From assembly GCF_902459745.1 (NCBI RefSeq), contig NZ_CABPSJ010000003.1:186001-250000 (forward strand): a DNA stretch of 64,000 nt, read 5' to 3'. Shown here piece by piece: positions 1 to 9,608 of this stretch (the stretch's first letter is position 1; every line of letters starts with the position of its first letter). Both the position numbers and the translations under genes were made by a program. The DNA is from Pandoraea communis (GTDB lineage Bacteria > Pseudomonadota > Gammaproteobacteria > Burkholderiales > Burkholderiaceae). The notes beneath the pieces are model-generated. The model was given only the letters and a program-made list of their open reading frames with translations, ran no database searches and was not told the DNA's origin.

Positions 1-2
1 TC

Positions 3-2690
3 ACCGCCGTCAACGATTACGCGGACAACGTGCTTGCGCAACAAATCTCGCAGATCGATGGCGTTGGCCTGGTCAACATCGGGGGTGTCCAGAAACCTGC
101 CATTCGCATTCAACTGGACCCGGACAAGGTGGCCGCGCTCGGGCTCGATCTGGAGAGTGTGCGAGGCGCGCTGGTCAGCGCCACAGTCAATGCGCCGAAG
201 GGAAGTTTCGACGGACCGCGCCAGAGCGTGACGGTCTATGACAACGGCCAACTGCTTGACCCCGTGCTCTGGAACGACGTGATCGTCGCCTATCGCGGTG
301 GTGCGCCGGTGCGCGTCCGCGATCTGGGACGGGCGGTCGCCGGGCCGGAAAATGCGCGCTTCGCGGGATGGGCGTTCCGCGGGGCCGCGATGCCGCAAAG
401 CGAGACGCTCAAGAGCGGGCGCTCGGTGTTTCTGGCGGTGACCAAGCAACCGGGGGCCAACGTCATTGCCACGGTCGAGCGCATCAAGGCGGCACTGCCG
501 CGCTTGCAGGCATCGATACCGCCTGCCGTCGAGGTGAATATTCTGACCGACAGAACGCAGACGATCCGGGCGTCGGTCGAGGACGTTGAGTTCACGCTGG
601 TGTTGACCGGCGTGCTGGTGGTGCTGGTGATCTTCCTGTTCCTGCGTAATCTGTCGGCTACGCTGATTCCGGCGGTGACGGTGCCGCTCGCCATGATGGG
701 AACGGCGGCCGTGATGTACTTGATTGGGTTCAGCCTCGACAATTTGTCGCTCATGGCGCTCACGATCTCTGTGGGCTTCGTCGTCGACGACGCCATCGTG
801 ATGCTCGAGAACATCTATCGTCACGTGGAAGACGGGATGCCGCCGTTGGAGGCGGCCTATCGCGGGGCGGCCGAGATCGGCTTCACCATCGTGTCGATCT
901 CGGTGTCGCTGGTCGCCGTTTTCATTCCTCTGTTGCTGATGGGCGGCATCGTTGGGCGGCTCTTCCGGGAATTCGCCATTACGGTGACGCTCACGATCGC
1001 CATCTCGGTGATCGTGTCGCTGACGCTCACGCCGATGCTGTGCTCACGATTTCTGCGCCATACGCCGCCCGAACGGCACGGCCGCCTGTATCGCTGGTTC
1101 GAAGCCGGCTTCGACCATATGCAGAGCGGCTATCGACGCGGCTTGCAGGGGGTGCTGGCGCATCAGTTCGCAACGCTGCTGGTGTTCCTGGCGACGCTCG
1201 CCCTGACGGCCGTGCTCTATATCGTGATTCCGAAAGGGTTCTTCCCGCAGCAAGACACGGGGTTCGTATTCGGTTTCGCGGAATCCGCCCAAGATACGTC
1301 GTTCACGTTGATGAGTGAGCGCGTGATTCGTGTCGCCGACGTGGTGCGTCAAGACCCCGATGTCCTGAGCTTTGTCGCGAGCACCGGCAACACCACCGCC
1401 AATACCGCCAACTTCTATATCAACCTCAAACCGAAGGCGGCCGGACGCACGCTGTCTGCGGATCAGGTTATTGCGCGATTACGGCCCAGGCTCGCGCAGC
1501 TCGAAGGCATCAACCTATTCTTGCAGGCCGGACAGGACATCAACGTGGGCGGCCGCCTTGCTCGTACGCAGTACCAGTACACGCTGACCGATGCGGACAT
1601 CAACGAACTCAATCGCTGGGCGCCGCTGCTGCTCGAACGGCTGCGCCGGTTACCGCAACTCACGGATCTCGCGACCGACCAACAGAGCAACGCCGCCACA
1701 GTGACACTGACCATCGATCGTGACCGGGCGTCGAGCTTCGGCATCTCGCCGGCGCTTATCGAGGCTACGCTGTACGACGCGATCGGACAGCGACAGATCG
1801 CGCAGTACTTCACGCAGATCAACAGCTACCACGTTGTCATGGAGGTCACGCCGGCGTTGCAGGCCGATCCGGCGTTGCTCGATAAGCTCTATCTGATGTC
1901 GCCGACGACGGGTAATCGTGTGCCGCTCTCTACGTTTGTCCGCGTTGATCGTAGCAAGACCAACTACCTGCTCATCAGCCACCAGAGCCAGTTTCCGGCG
2001 GTAACGCTGTCGTTCAATCTGGCGCCGGGCGTCTCGCTTGGCGAGGCGGTCGACGCGATTCGCCGCACGCAGGCGCAGATGAATCTCCCGCTCTCGCTCA
2101 ACGGCAATTTTCAGGGAACGGCACAAGCGTTCCGCGACTCGCTGTCGACACAGCCGTACTTGATTCTGGCGGCGCTGGTGGCCGTGTATATCGTGCTCGG
2201 CTTGCTCTATGAGAGCTATATCCACCCGCTCACGATTCTCTCGACGCTGCCCTCGGCCGGGGTCGGTGCGCTGCTGATTCTGATGCTCGGCGGGTACGAT
2301 TTGAGCGTAATCGCGCTGATCGGCATCATCTTGCTGATCGGGATCGTGAAGAAGAACGGGATCATGATGGTCGACTTCGCGCTCACGGCTGAGCGCGACC
2401 AGGGGCTGTCGCCGCAGGAGTCGATCTATCAGGCATGCCTGTTGCGATTTCGTCCCATCATGATGACGACGATGTGCGCCTTGCTCGCCGGGTTGCCGCT
2501 GATGCTCGGCACGGGGGCCGGGTCGGAGTTGCGGCGTCCGCTGGGGTACGCAATGGTCGGCGGGTTGGTGCTGTCGCAGGCGCTTACGCTTTTTACGACC
2601 CCCGTTATTTACCTCTATCTCGACCGGGCGAGTCTCTGGTTTCAAGCGCGCAAGGCGCGTAGAGCGAAGGCGCGGGACGCAAACGCCTGA
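3..2690 (+). CDS. RND efflux pump inner-membrane permease (MdtB/MdtC-MuxB/C type), 5' truncated
   Basis: This is the inner-membrane proton/drug antiporter of a tripartite RND efflux pump. The frame is open to the left edge of the window, so the N-terminus lies outside. About 895 residues are visible against roughly 1040 for the family. The sequence shows the transmembrane proton-relay pair Asp-Asp in GFVVDDAIVM (codons near 786-791) and the matching lysine in GIVKKNG (near 2349). It also has the GFFPQQDTG segment that opens the second half, and a final hydrophobic block ending in FTTPVIYLYLDR. The first visible residues (NDYADNVLAQQ) resemble the pore domain of MdtB/MdtC-like pumps rather than AcrB. 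Partner membrane-fusion and outer-membrane genes are presumably upstream. The substrate cannot be told. The next gene is on the opposite strand. Confidence 0.93.
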   Translation, partial: TAVNDYADNVLAQQISQIDGVGLVNIGGVQKPAIRIQLDPDKVAALGLDLESVRGALVSATVNAPKGSFDGPRQSVTVYDNGQLLDPVLWNDVIVAYRGGAPVRVRDLGRAVAGPENARFAGWAFRGAAMPQSETLKSGRSVFLAVTKQPGANVIATVERIKAALPRLQASIPPAVEVNILTDRTQTIRASVEDVEFTLVLTGVLVVLVIFLFLRNLSATLIPAVTVPLAMMGTAAVMYLIGFSLDNLSLMALTISVGFVVDDAIVMLENIYRHVEDGMPPLEAAYRGAAEIGFTIVSISVSLVAVFIPLLLMGGIVGRLFREFAITVTLTIAISVIVSLTLTPMLCSRFLRHTPPERHGRLYRWFEAGFDHMQSGYRRGLQGVLAHQFATLLVFLATLALTAVLYIVIPKGFFPQQDTGFVFGFAESAQDTSFTLMSERVIRVADVVRQDPDVLSFVASTGNTTANTANFYINLKPKAAGRTLSADQVIARLRPRLAQLEGINLFLQAGQDINVGGRLARTQYQYTLTDADINELNRWAPLLLERLRRLPQLTDLATDQQSNAATVTLTIDRDRASSFGISPALIEATLYDAIGQRQIAQYFTQINSYHVVMEVTPALQADPALLDKLYLMSPTTGNRVPLSTFVRVDRSKTNYLLISHQSQFPAVTLSFNLAPGVSLGEAVDAIRRTQAQMNLPLSLNGNFQGTAQAFRDSLSTQPYLILAALVAVYIVLGLLYESYIHPLTILSTLPSAGVGALLILMLGGYDLSVIALIGIILLIGIVKKNGIMMVDFALTAERDQGLSPQESIYQACLLRFRPIMMTTMCALLAGLPLMLGTGAGSELRRPLGYAMVGGLVLSQALTLFTTPVIYLYLDRASLWFQARKARRAKARDANA

Positions 2691-2749
2691 GTGAAGTGGT
2701 CGCGGTGCCGGGCATAACGTCGTCATGCACCGCGATCGGGGCCGCGAGG

Positions 2750-3883
2750 TTACGCTGCGGCAGGCAAGTTCGCCAACACGGCCTGCGGGTCGTGATAGAC
2801 CAGACCCAGCGCGTCGGCGACGCCTTGGTTAGTCACCATGCCGCGCGCTACGTTTAGCCCTGCCAGCAGGTGCGAATCGGCAAGCATGGCCGGAACCGGT
2901 CCGTGATCGGCCAGTTGCAGAATGAATGGCAGCGTCACGTTGTTGAGGGCGAACGTCGAGGTACGCGGCACGCCGCCCGGCATATTGGCCACACAGTAGT
3001 GCACGATGCCTTCCACCACGTACACCGGATCGGCATGCGTCGTGGCATGCGACGTCTCGCAGCAACCGCCCTGATCGATCGCCACATCGACGATCACCGC
3101 GCCTTTGCGCATCAGGCCGAGCATCTTGCGGGTGACGAGTTTAGGCGCCGCCGCACCCGGAATGAGCACACCGCCGATCACGAGATCGGCTTCGCGCAAA
3201 TGGGTCTCGATGGCGTGCTGCGTTGAATAGACCGTCTGTACGCGGCCACCGAACTGGGCGCTGATGCGGCGCAACGCGTCAACCGATCTGTCGATGACCG
3301 TGACCTGCGCACCCATGCCCACCGCCACCGTTGCGGCGTTGGTGCCGACGACACCGCCGCCCAGAATCACCACCTTGCCCGCTTCCACGCCAGGCACGCC
3401 GGAAAGCAGCAGTCCCAGTCCGCCGTGCGTCTTCTCAAGCGCGGTTGCCCCGGCCTGAATCGACATGCGTCCCGCAACCTCGGACATTGGCGCAAGCAAC
3501 GGCAGGCCGCCATTCGCGGACGTCACAGTTTCATACGCGATGCACGTGGCGCCGCTCTTGATCAGGTCACGGGTCTGGTCGGGATCGGGGGCGAGGTGGA
3601 GATAGGTGAAGAGCGTGTGCTGAGGGCCTAGCCGGGCGCGTTCCACCGCCTGGGGCTCTTTGACCTTGACGATGAGTTCGGCGTGCTCGAACACCTCGAC
3701 AGCGTTGGCGGCGATGTGCGCACCGGCGCCAGCGTAGACCGAGTCGTCCATGCCGATGCCGGCACCCGCCCGCGTCTCGACCCACACTTCGTGCCCGCGT
3801 GCCACCACTTCGCGTACGGCTGCGGGCGTCATGCCTACGCGGTATTCGTGGTTCTTGATCTCCTTCGGTACGCCGATTTTCAT
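2750..3883 (-). CDS. ald: Alanine dehydrogenase
   Basis: NAD-dependent oxidative deamination of L-alanine to pyruvate and ammonia, in the cytoplasm. The 377-residue protein begins [17 protein letters not shown], the usual Ald N-terminus. It has the VKVKEP substrate-binding segment and the Rossmann motif [16 protein letters not shown]. The reading frame continues 29 codons upstream of this start, but the ATG at 3883 is chosen because a clear AGGAG sits just before it and the homologous N-terminus starts there. The gene lies behind dadA on the same strand, but a strong hairpin with a T-tract lies between them, so ald probably has its own promoter. The window therefore encodes both an L-alanine and a D-alanine route to pyruvate. 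Confidence 0.96.
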   Translation of the reverse strand: MKIGVPKEIKNHEYRVGMTPAAVREVVARGHEVWVETRAGAGIGMDDSVYAGAGAHIAANAVEVFEHAELIVKVKEPQAVERARLGPQHTLFTYLHLAPDPDQTRDLIKSGATCIAYETVTSANGGLPLLAPMSEVAGRMSIQAGATALEKTHGGLGLLLSGVPGVEAGKVVILGGGVVGTNAATVAVGMGAQVTVIDRSVDALRRISAQFGGRVQTVYSTQHAIETHLREADLVIGGVLIPGAAAPKLVTRKMLGLMRKGAVIVDVAIDQGGCCETSHATTHADPVYVVEGIVHYCVANMPGGVPRTSTFALNNVTLPFILQLADHGPVPAMLADSHLLAGLNVARGMVTNQGVADALGLVYHDPQAVLANLPAAA

Positions 3884-3956
3884 GATGTGTCTCCTTTGTC
3901 GTGATGTGACAGCAAAAAGCGGGTACTTCTCATACACCTGCCTTTCGGCGGCACCA

Positions 3957-3987
3957 ACAAAAAACGGCACCCGAAGGTGCCGTTTGT
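3957..3987 (-). terminator. Rho-independent terminator of dadA
   Basis: Read on the minus strand, immediately after the dadA stop codon, a 10-bp stem AAACGGCACC/GGTGCCGTTT closes a TTCG tetraloop and runs into a T-rich tail. It separates dadA from ald. Confidence 0.9.
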
Positions 3988-3991
3988 GGGG

Positions 3992-5278
3992 TCAGGCAAA
4001 GGCCGGTTGGGCCTGGGCCTGAGACGCGCCGCTGTAGCGCGCCACCGACAGATCGTCGGCCAGAATCGCCGGCCGGCGCCCAGACATCAGATCGGCCAGT
4101 AACTGGCCGGAACCGCAGGACATCGTCCAGCCCAGCGTGCCGTGCCCCGTATTCAGGAACAGATTGCGCAGGGCGGTGGCGCCGACAATCGGCGTGCCGT
4201 CCGGGGTCATGGGGCGCAGGCCGGTCCAGAACGACGCTTCAGCCGTGTTGCCGGCGCCCGGATACAGATCGTTCACCACCATTTCGAGCGTTGCGCGGCG
4301 TGCCGGATTGAGCGTCTTGTCATAACCGACCACTTCGGCCATGCCACCGACGCGGATGCGGTCGTCGAAACGGGTGACGGCGATCTTGTAGGTCTCGTCG
4401 AGCACGGTCGACACCGGGGCGCGCGATGCGTCCACGATCGGCACAGTGATCGAGTATCCCTTGAGCGGGTAGACGGGAATGTCGACAAGGCCGCGAAGGA
4501 ACGGCGTGGAATACGAACCGAGCGCGACCACGAAGGCGTCGGCGCGCTGCATCGTGCCCGCGCAGACCACGCCTTCGATCTTGTCGCCGGCGACTTGCAG
4601 GCCGTCGATCGGCATGTCGTAACGGAATTTCACACCGAGGGCTTCGGCCATTGCCGCAAGACGCGTCGTGAACAACTGGCAGTCGCCCGTCTCGTCGTTC
4701 GGCAATCGGAGGCCGCCCGTGAGTTTGTGCGACACCGTTGCCAGCGCGGGTTCTGCGCTGGCGAGCGCCGTGCTGTCGAGCAGTTCGAAAGGCACACCCG
4801 CCTCTTCGAGCACTGCAATGTCCCGTGCGGCGTTCGCCAGTTGCTCGTCGGTACGGAACAATTGCAGCGTGCCCGCTTGGCGGCCCTCGTAGGGAATGCC
4901 GGTCTCGGCACGCAGCGAACGGAAGCAGTCGCGGCTGTATTCGGCGATCCGCACCATGCGTTCCTTGTTGACGGCGTAACGCTCAGGCGTGCAATTGCGC
5001 AGCATCTGATAGAGCCACTTGAGCTGCGTGAGCGTACCGTCCGGGCGGATGGCGAGCGGGGCGTGCTTCTGGAACAACCACTTGACGGCCTTCGTCGGAA
5101 TGCCCGGCGCCGCCCACGGGGAGGCGTAGCCCGGTGAAATCTGGCCGGCGTTACCGAAGCTGGTCTCGAGCGCAGGGCCGGCCTGGCGATCGAGCACCGT
5201 GACGTCGTGCCCGGCCTTGGCCAGATAGTAGGCGCTGGTGACGCCAATGACGCCGCTTCCGAGAACGATGACCTTCAT
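3992..5278 (-). CDS. dadA: D-amino acid dehydrogenase (small subunit, DadA)
   Basis: FAD-dependent oxidation of D-amino acids, chiefly D-alanine, to the 2-oxo acid, passing electrons to the respiratory chain at the inner membrane. The 428-residue protein opens with the dinucleotide-binding motif [19 protein letters not shown]. It contains [21 protein letters not shown], typical of DadA, and ends with [13 protein letters not shown] and [17 protein letters not shown]. An AGGAG lies upstream of the ATG. It is divergent from the Lrp/AsnC regulator starting at 5383, which probably controls it in response to alanine, as in other proteobacterial dad systems. A terminator follows directly. No alanine racemase gene is next to it. 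Confidence 0.96.
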   Translation of the reverse strand: MKVIVLGSGVIGVTSAYYLAKAGHDVTVLDRQAGPALETSFGNAGQISPGYASPWAAPGIPTKAVKWLFQKHAPLAIRPDGTLTQLKWLYQMLRNCTPERYAVNKERMVRIAEYSRDCFRSLRAETGIPYEGRQAGTLQLFRTDEQLANAARDIAVLEEAGVPFELLDSTALASAEPALATVSHKLTGGLRLPNDETGDCQLFTTRLAAMAEALGVKFRYDMPIDGLQVAGDKIEGVVCAGTMQRADAFVVALGSYSTPFLRGLVDIPVYPLKGYSITVPIVDASRAPVSTVLDETYKIAVTRFDDRIRVGGMAEVVGYDKTLNPARRATLEMVVNDLYPGAGNTAEASFWTGLRPMTPDGTPIVGATALRNLFLNTGHGTLGWTMSCGSGQLLADLMSGRRPAILADDLSVARYSGASQAQAQPAFA

Positions 5279-5382
5279 TGCGTTGACTCCTGTAAAACCG
5301 TGGATATCCAGTAATAATTCGCATGCTATTCTTGGATTGCCAGGTTTAGTTAATGTATATCGTCAAGATTCAGGAATAAATC

Positions 5383-5871
5383 ATGAGAGTCCAACAGCAA
5401 TCGGTCCGGACGCTGGATCGGCTCGACCGGCGCATCCTCACATTGCTTCAGCAAGACGGTCGGATGTCGATGAAAGACCTCTCGGAACAGGTCGGTCTGT
5501 CGATCACACCCTGCATCGAGCGCGTGAAGCGCATGGAGCGCGACGGCGTGATCATGGGCTACTTCGCGCGGGTAAATCCGGCGGCGCTGGGGGCGTCGTT
5601 GCTGGTATTCGTCGAGATCACGCTCGATCACAAGTCCGGCAACATGTTCGATCAGTTCCGCAGGGAAGTGCTGAGGATTCCCGAGGTGATGGAGTGTCAC
5701 TTGATCTCGGGTGACTTCGATTACCTGATCAAGGCGCGCATCCGGGAGATGTCCGAGTACCGCAAGTTGCTCGGCGACATTCTTTTACAGTTGCCCGGCG
5801 CCGTGCAGTCGAAGAGCTACGTCGTGATGGAGGAGATCAAGGAGACGCTGACCATCCACGTCGAGGAGTGA
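5383..5871 (+). CDS. Lrp/AsnC family transcriptional regulator
   Basis: Amino-acid-responsive DNA-binding regulator of 162 residues. The N-terminal winged helix-turn-helix begins at LDRLDRRILTLLQQDGR and includes MKDLSEQVGLSITPCIERVKRM. The C-terminal RAM ligand-binding/oligomerisation domain includes VFVEITLDHK and the conserved VMECHLISGDFDYLIKARI. It is transcribed away from dadA across a 104-bp shared promoter region. By analogy with other Lrp-dad pairs it should activate dadA when alanine is present. The assignment to the family is secure; the target is inferred from position. Confidence 0.95.
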   Translation: MRVQQQSVRTLDRLDRRILTLLQQDGRMSMKDLSEQVGLSITPCIERVKRMERDGVIMGYFARVNPAALGASLLVFVEITLDHKSGNMFDQFRREVLRIPEVMECHLISGDFDYLIKARIREMSEYRKLLGDILLQLPGAVQSKSYVVMEEIKETLTIHVEE

Positions 5872-5917
5872 GCAGGGAGGGGGGGCGGCGGGGTGAACAT
5901 TGTCTTTCATGGTGGAA

Positions 5918-5937
5918 TACTGTATATATGTACAGTA
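5918..5937 (+). promoter_or_regulatory. LexA (SOS) box upstream of the radical SAM gene
   Basis: The 20-bp palindrome TACTGTATATATGTACAGTA matches the CTGT-N8-ACAG LexA operator with extended symmetry, close to the E. coli consensus. It lies 27 bp before the ATG of the SplB-like gene, with an AGGAGAGG ribosome-binding site between them. SOS induction of that gene is therefore expected. Confidence 0.9.
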
Positions 5938-5963
5938 TATTGAGACCATTAGGAGAGGCGTTG

Positions 5964-7049
5964 ATGACATCACTTCGCCGGGGACTTCGCAAAGGTCGAG
6001 GCGCGCTGTCCAATATTGAATCCAGATTCGACAATTGGAACAGAGCGCCCGACGACGATGGACTTGCCGCCATCTTGGCGCTTGAGGGTGAGCGCCCCGC
6101 GCCCAAAACAACGGTTGCATTTGAGGATGCAAAATCAATCATCTCGAGAAACCAGTCGCCAGACCTCCCATTTAATCAATCGATTAATGCTTACCGGGGG
6201 TGTGAACATGGTTGCTCGTACTGTTTTGCGCGGCCGACGCATGCCTATCTCGGGCTATCCCCCGGTCTTGATTTTGAGACCAAGCTTATTGCGAAGCCAA
6301 ATGCGGCTGCATTACTCGAGAAAGAGCTTTCGAAGCGCACCTACATACCGAGCGTAATTGCCCTCGGTACGAATACCGATCCGTATCAGCCGATTGAACG
6401 AGAGCACCAACTGACTCGCAGAATCCTTGAGGTTCTCGAGGCGTTCAATCATCCGGTGGCGATCACGACCAAGTCGCATCTCGTGACACGCGACATCGAC
6501 ATCCTCTCGCGGATGGCGGAGAAGGGGCTCGCTCGGGTTTATCTCTCCGTCACGACGCTGGACGCGGAGCTTGCTCGGAAGATGGAGCCGCGTGCCAGCA
6601 CCCCGTCGAGGCGGGTGGACGCTATTCGCCTGTTGACGGCTGCCGGGATACCTGCCGGCGTATTGGCCGCGCCGATGATTCCCGCGCTCAACGACCATGA
6701 ACTGGAGAATATCCTGAGCGCAACGGCAAATGCCGGTGCGTCCGCCGCCGCTTATGTGTTGCTCAGATTACCGCTGGAGGTGCACGACATCTTTATCGAA
6801 TGGCTCGAACAACACTACCCCGGGCGGAAGAATCATGTTCTGAGCATTATTGAAAGCATGAGAGACGGCAAGCATTACGACGCTGAGTTCGGGCGCAGAA
6901 TGCGCGGCACGGGCATATTCTCGGAGTTGATTGCCAAACGATTCGAACTTGCATGCAAACGGCTCGGCCTCAATCAGGAACGCAGCAAGCTGCGCACCGA
7001 CCTGTTCCAGGTACCCATTAAGCCTTCTGCTCAGGGAAGCTTATTCTGA
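5964..7049 (+). CDS. PA0069-family (SplB-like) radical SAM protein, LexA-controlled
   Basis: Radical S-adenosylmethionine protein of the COG1533 SplB-like group, relatives of spore photoproduct lyase; the reaction of this subgroup is not established. The protein has 361 residues. The iron-sulfur motif CEHGCSYC (Cys80, Cys84, Cys87) is preceded by SINAYRG and followed by FARPTHAYLG, as in the PA0069 family. The frame stays open 32 codons further upstream, but those codons run through the LexA box. The ATG at 5964 with AGGAGAGG just before it is the better start. A near-consensus LexA operator directly upstream says it is part of the SOS response, which fits a role in DNA damage repair or processing. 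Nothing in the neighbourhood suggests a partner. Confidence 0.9.
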   Translation: MTSLRRGLRKGRGALSNIESRFDNWNRAPDDDGLAAILALEGERPAPKTTVAFEDAKSIISRNQSPDLPFNQSINAYRGCEHGCSYCFARPTHAYLGLSPGLDFETKLIAKPNAAALLEKELSKRTYIPSVIALGTNTDPYQPIEREHQLTRRILEVLEAFNHPVAITTKSHLVTRDIDILSRMAEKGLARVYLSVTTLDAELARKMEPRASTPSRRVDAIRLLTAAGIPAGVLAAPMIPALNDHELENILSATANAGASAAAYVLLRLPLEVHDIFIEWLEQHYPGRKNHVLSIIESMRDGKHYDAEFGRRMRGTGIFSELIAKRFELACKRLGLNQERSKLRTDLFQVPIKPSAQGSLF

Positions 7050-7092
7050 GGCCAACCCCGTGAGTCGCAGCGCGTACATCGCACCGGCTCGT

Positions 7093-7353
7093 CTACAAGG
7101 CGCTCATTGCGCGGCAAAGGATGTAAGCGGCGCGAACTGCCAGGTCGAAGGACGGGTCGCGCGCCAACTCGCGACCGGCCACGCAAATGATCCAGTCCCC
7201 CTTTTTGCGTTCGCAGCTCATCGTCCGGTCCTCCATCTGATCCGAGAACCAGCGCCACAACGTCGCGTCTTGTTCATTGGCACGGGCCGCAGCCTGGAGC
7301 TGGGCCATCCTCAAGCGGATGTTGCCATTCGTGAAATCTCCGTGTTTGCTCAT
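7093..7353 (-). CDS. Small hypothetical protein (86 aa)
   Basis: Unrecognised 86-residue protein, begins MSKHGDFTNGNIRLRMAQL. It is soluble, with no signal peptide or membrane segment, and rich in Arg and Ala. The second half (KKGDWIICVAGRELARDP, then DLAVRAAYILC) has the composition of a real folded protein rather than an antisense shadow. It lies tail-to-tail with the radical SAM gene, 43 bp away. Its ribosome-binding site is weak. No function can be proposed. Confidence 0.55.
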   Translation of the reverse strand: MSKHGDFTNGNIRLRMAQLQAAARANEQDATLWRWFSDQMEDRTMSCERKKGDWIICVAGRELARDPSFDLAVRAAYILCRAMSAL

Positions 7354-7704
7354 CCCGTGTCTGTCTCAAAGTGCCGGCCCCGCGCAGCCAAATGCCGACT
7401 TGGGGGCTTGTGTACTTTATTCGGATGAGTCCACGGTTTCCATCGTCTTCTGGTATGACTGGCCTACACGTTTGGCGCGTCCGTTACCGGAAAGGACGGG
7501 CGCATAAGGGCTCGGCATCGCCCGCGGCGACATGAAATCGACAGCCTTAATTCCTTCATGGTTGGCGATGATAGTATTTGCCAGGCAGCCGTTTGACTGC
7601 AGGAAGACGGGCGCTTTTCGAGCTGCCAGCGTCAATGGTGTTTTCAGTAACGCAAGGTCGCCCAGTTGTGTCTGGATTGGCGCGACGATCATGAGTACCT
7701 GGCC
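7354..7704. other. Intergenic region between the small hypothetical gene and the AraC regulator
   Basis: About 350 bp holding the divergent promoters of the two flanking genes. Overlapping open frames on both strands have no recognisable protein character. No operator or RNA element was identified. Confidence 0.5.
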
Positions 7705-8625
7705 ATGCAACTCTCCACATCGACTCACGAATCTGCCAAACCGGCCATTCAGCGCGACTCATTGGGGTGCTTGTCGGCGGCATTGCGATACGATCAGGCG
7801 CTTACCGCCGGCGATCTTCATTTCTACCGCAAGAGTTCCGTGATTGAGCGGACGAGTCAGGTCGTGAACCCAGCTTCAGCGCGAGGGTTTCTGGTTGGCG
7901 TCTCTCTGATGGAAGGCCATCGCCGACGCATTTTCCGTCCGAATCAGGCAAACATGCATGCATTCGAGGCGGGTTCCATCTATCTGCGAAACTTCCAGGA
8001 CGACTACAAGGCGGATATGTATGGGACGTTCGATTTCGTACTCATCGAACTGCCGCGCCCCTTCATGGAGCGTACCGCGCTAGAACTCGGCTGCCCGGGA
8101 GGTCTCGAACTGCAACATGCCGCAGCGCAGACGGATACCGTGCTGGCCCATCTCGCTCAAGCGCTCTTACCTGCGCTCGCGCGGCCTGAAGGCGCCAGCA
8201 GGCTGTTCATCGATCAGCTCGGACACGCGATCGGTACATATCTGGTTGAACACTACGGAGGTGTCAACCCGGGACACATTCACGCCATGGGCCGCCTTTC
8301 GCCTCGCGTACTCGCGCGGGCGCAGGAGTACCTCGCGGCGCGACTTGACGACGGAAATGTGTCCATTGCAGCCGTCGCCGATGCGTGCCAATTGTCCCGA
8401 AGCCATTTTTCCCGGGCATTTCGGCAGAGTACCGGCAAAACACCGCACGAATGGCTGCTGGAGCGTCGCCTCGAGCGCGCGGCGGCGCTACTGCGCACGA
8501 CTGATTTGCCGATCGCCGGGATTGCTGCGTCGTGCGGCTTTGCGGATCAGAGCCATCTCACGCGCAACTTCTCCAGGAAGCTTGGCCTGACGCCGGGTGA
8601 CTGGCGGAGCGGTCGGCACGACTAG
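7705..8625 (+). CDS. AraC family transcriptional regulator
   Basis: A 306-residue regulator with a C-terminal AraC/XylS DNA-binding domain of two helix-turn-helix units. The first includes VADACQLSRSHFSRAFRQ and the second IAASCGFADQSHLTRNFSRK, followed by GLTPGDWR. The N-terminal 200 residues are a ligand or dimerisation domain of unclear specificity. The start at 7705 (MQLSTSTH) is preferred to the TTG at 7666, which would add 13 unconvincing residues. It stands alone, just before the first FixJ-type regulator of the detoxification island, and may feed into it; that is only positional inference. Confidence 0.9.
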   Translation: MQLSTSTHESAKPAIQRDSLGCLSAALRYDQALTAGDLHFYRKSSVIERTSQVVNPASARGFLVGVSLMEGHRRRIFRPNQANMHAFEAGSIYLRNFQDDYKADMYGTFDFVLIELPRPFMERTALELGCPGGLELQHAAAQTDTVLAHLAQALLPALARPEGASRLFIDQLGHAIGTYLVEHYGGVNPGHIHAMGRLSPRVLARAQEYLAARLDDGNVSIAAVADACQLSRSHFSRAFRQSTGKTPHEWLLERRLERAAALLRTTDLPIAGIAASCGFADQSHLTRNFSRKLGLTPGDWRSGRHD

Positions 8626-8817
8626 GCTCGCCTGAGTGCCAGCACATGCCAGCCATCATCCAGTTCGCGCTGAGCACAAAACGACAATAGAGCGCACACG
8701 CGTTCAAGCCAAAGGGCCGGGGTAACACTACATTGCTGTCGGGCGCGTCCCATCTCCCCAGATGTCGTCATGGGGAGATTCGCGCCTCTGATGTCGATGC
8801 TATGTGGAGGCTCTACC

Positions 8818-9543
8818 GTGACTGCTGTACTACCGATGCGCGCCGAACCAGCGCGGCAGGACGACGCGGTGGTCCTTGTTGTCGATGATGACTTGCAGGT
8901 GAGAAACGCGCTGGGAAGTCTGTTTCGTTCAGTCGGCATACAAGCTGTGCTGCTCGGCTCTGCGGCCGAGCTTTTCGACTTCGGCTTTCCCGATGCACCT
9001 TGTTGTCTGGTGCTCGATGTGCGCCTGAAGGGGCGAAGCGGCTTGGATGTGCAAGCCCGTATGGCAGAGCTTCGCATTCATATCCCTATCATCTTCATGA
9101 GCGGCCACGGGGATATTCCGATGACGGTTGCTGCGATGAAAGCGGGAGCGGAGCACTTTCTTTCCAAGCCGTTCCGTGAGCAGGAATTGCTCGATGCCGT
9201 CACGGAGGCACTACGCAAGGAGCGCTTGCGACGTGAGCGCATGCGCCGGTTGGCTGCGGTGCGCGACTGCTTTCGTTCGCTGACGCCACGAGAGAGTGAG
9301 GTCATGACGCATGCCGCATCGGGTTTGACAAACAAGGAGATTGCCGCCGCCATGTGCATCAGCGTGGTGACTGTCAAAGTTCATCGATGCCAGGCAATGC
9401 GAAAAATGAGGGCTCGGAGTTTCGCCGATCTGGTGCTTCTTGCGCAAACGCTGGGTCTCGTGCTGCTTTCCTCTGGGGCCGACGCTGATGAGCCGCTTGC
9501 CATCGGATTGCAGGCGCGGCGCCTCGGGGCCGCAATAGCGTAG
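8818..9543 (+). CDS. FixJ/LuxR-type response regulator (paralogue 1)
   Basis: Two-domain response regulator of 241 residues that should activate transcription when phosphorylated. The receiver has the acidic pair in VVDDDLQVRNAL, phospho-acceptor Asp67 in VLDVRLKG, and the conserved Lys in LSKPFREQ. The C-terminal LuxR helix-turn-helix starts at LTPRESEVM and includes NKEIAAAMCISVVTVKVHR. The GTG at 8818 is chosen because GGAGG lies 7 nt before it; the frame is open to an ATG at 8770. It is similar along its whole length to the regulator at 20885, including the identical stretch DIPMTVAAMKAGAE. The two flank the catalase-YcaC gene island. No kinase gene is adjacent; the giant kinase at 21581-27088 is the likely partner. 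Confidence 0.93.
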   Translation: MTAVLPMRAEPARQDDAVVLVVDDDLQVRNALGSLFRSVGIQAVLLGSAAELFDFGFPDAPCCLVLDVRLKGRSGLDVQARMAELRIHIPIIFMSGHGDIPMTVAAMKAGAEHFLSKPFREQELLDAVTEALRKERLRRERMRRLAAVRDCFRSLTPRESEVMTHAASGLTNKEIAAAMCISVVTVKVHRCQAMRKMRARSFADLVLLAQTLGLVLLSSGADADEPLAIGLQARRLGAAIA

Positions 9544-9608
9544 GGCAGGCATCGGGCAGAGGACGACGATCGTCTAGGGACGTCTCGTCGATCCACTGAA
9601 CGACACGC

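Noticed and set aside
7417-7728. 103-codon minus-strand frame overlapping the start of the AraC gene
   Set aside because: No recognisable protein pattern, no clear ribosome-binding site, and it overlaps both the AraC start and a competing plus-strand frame.
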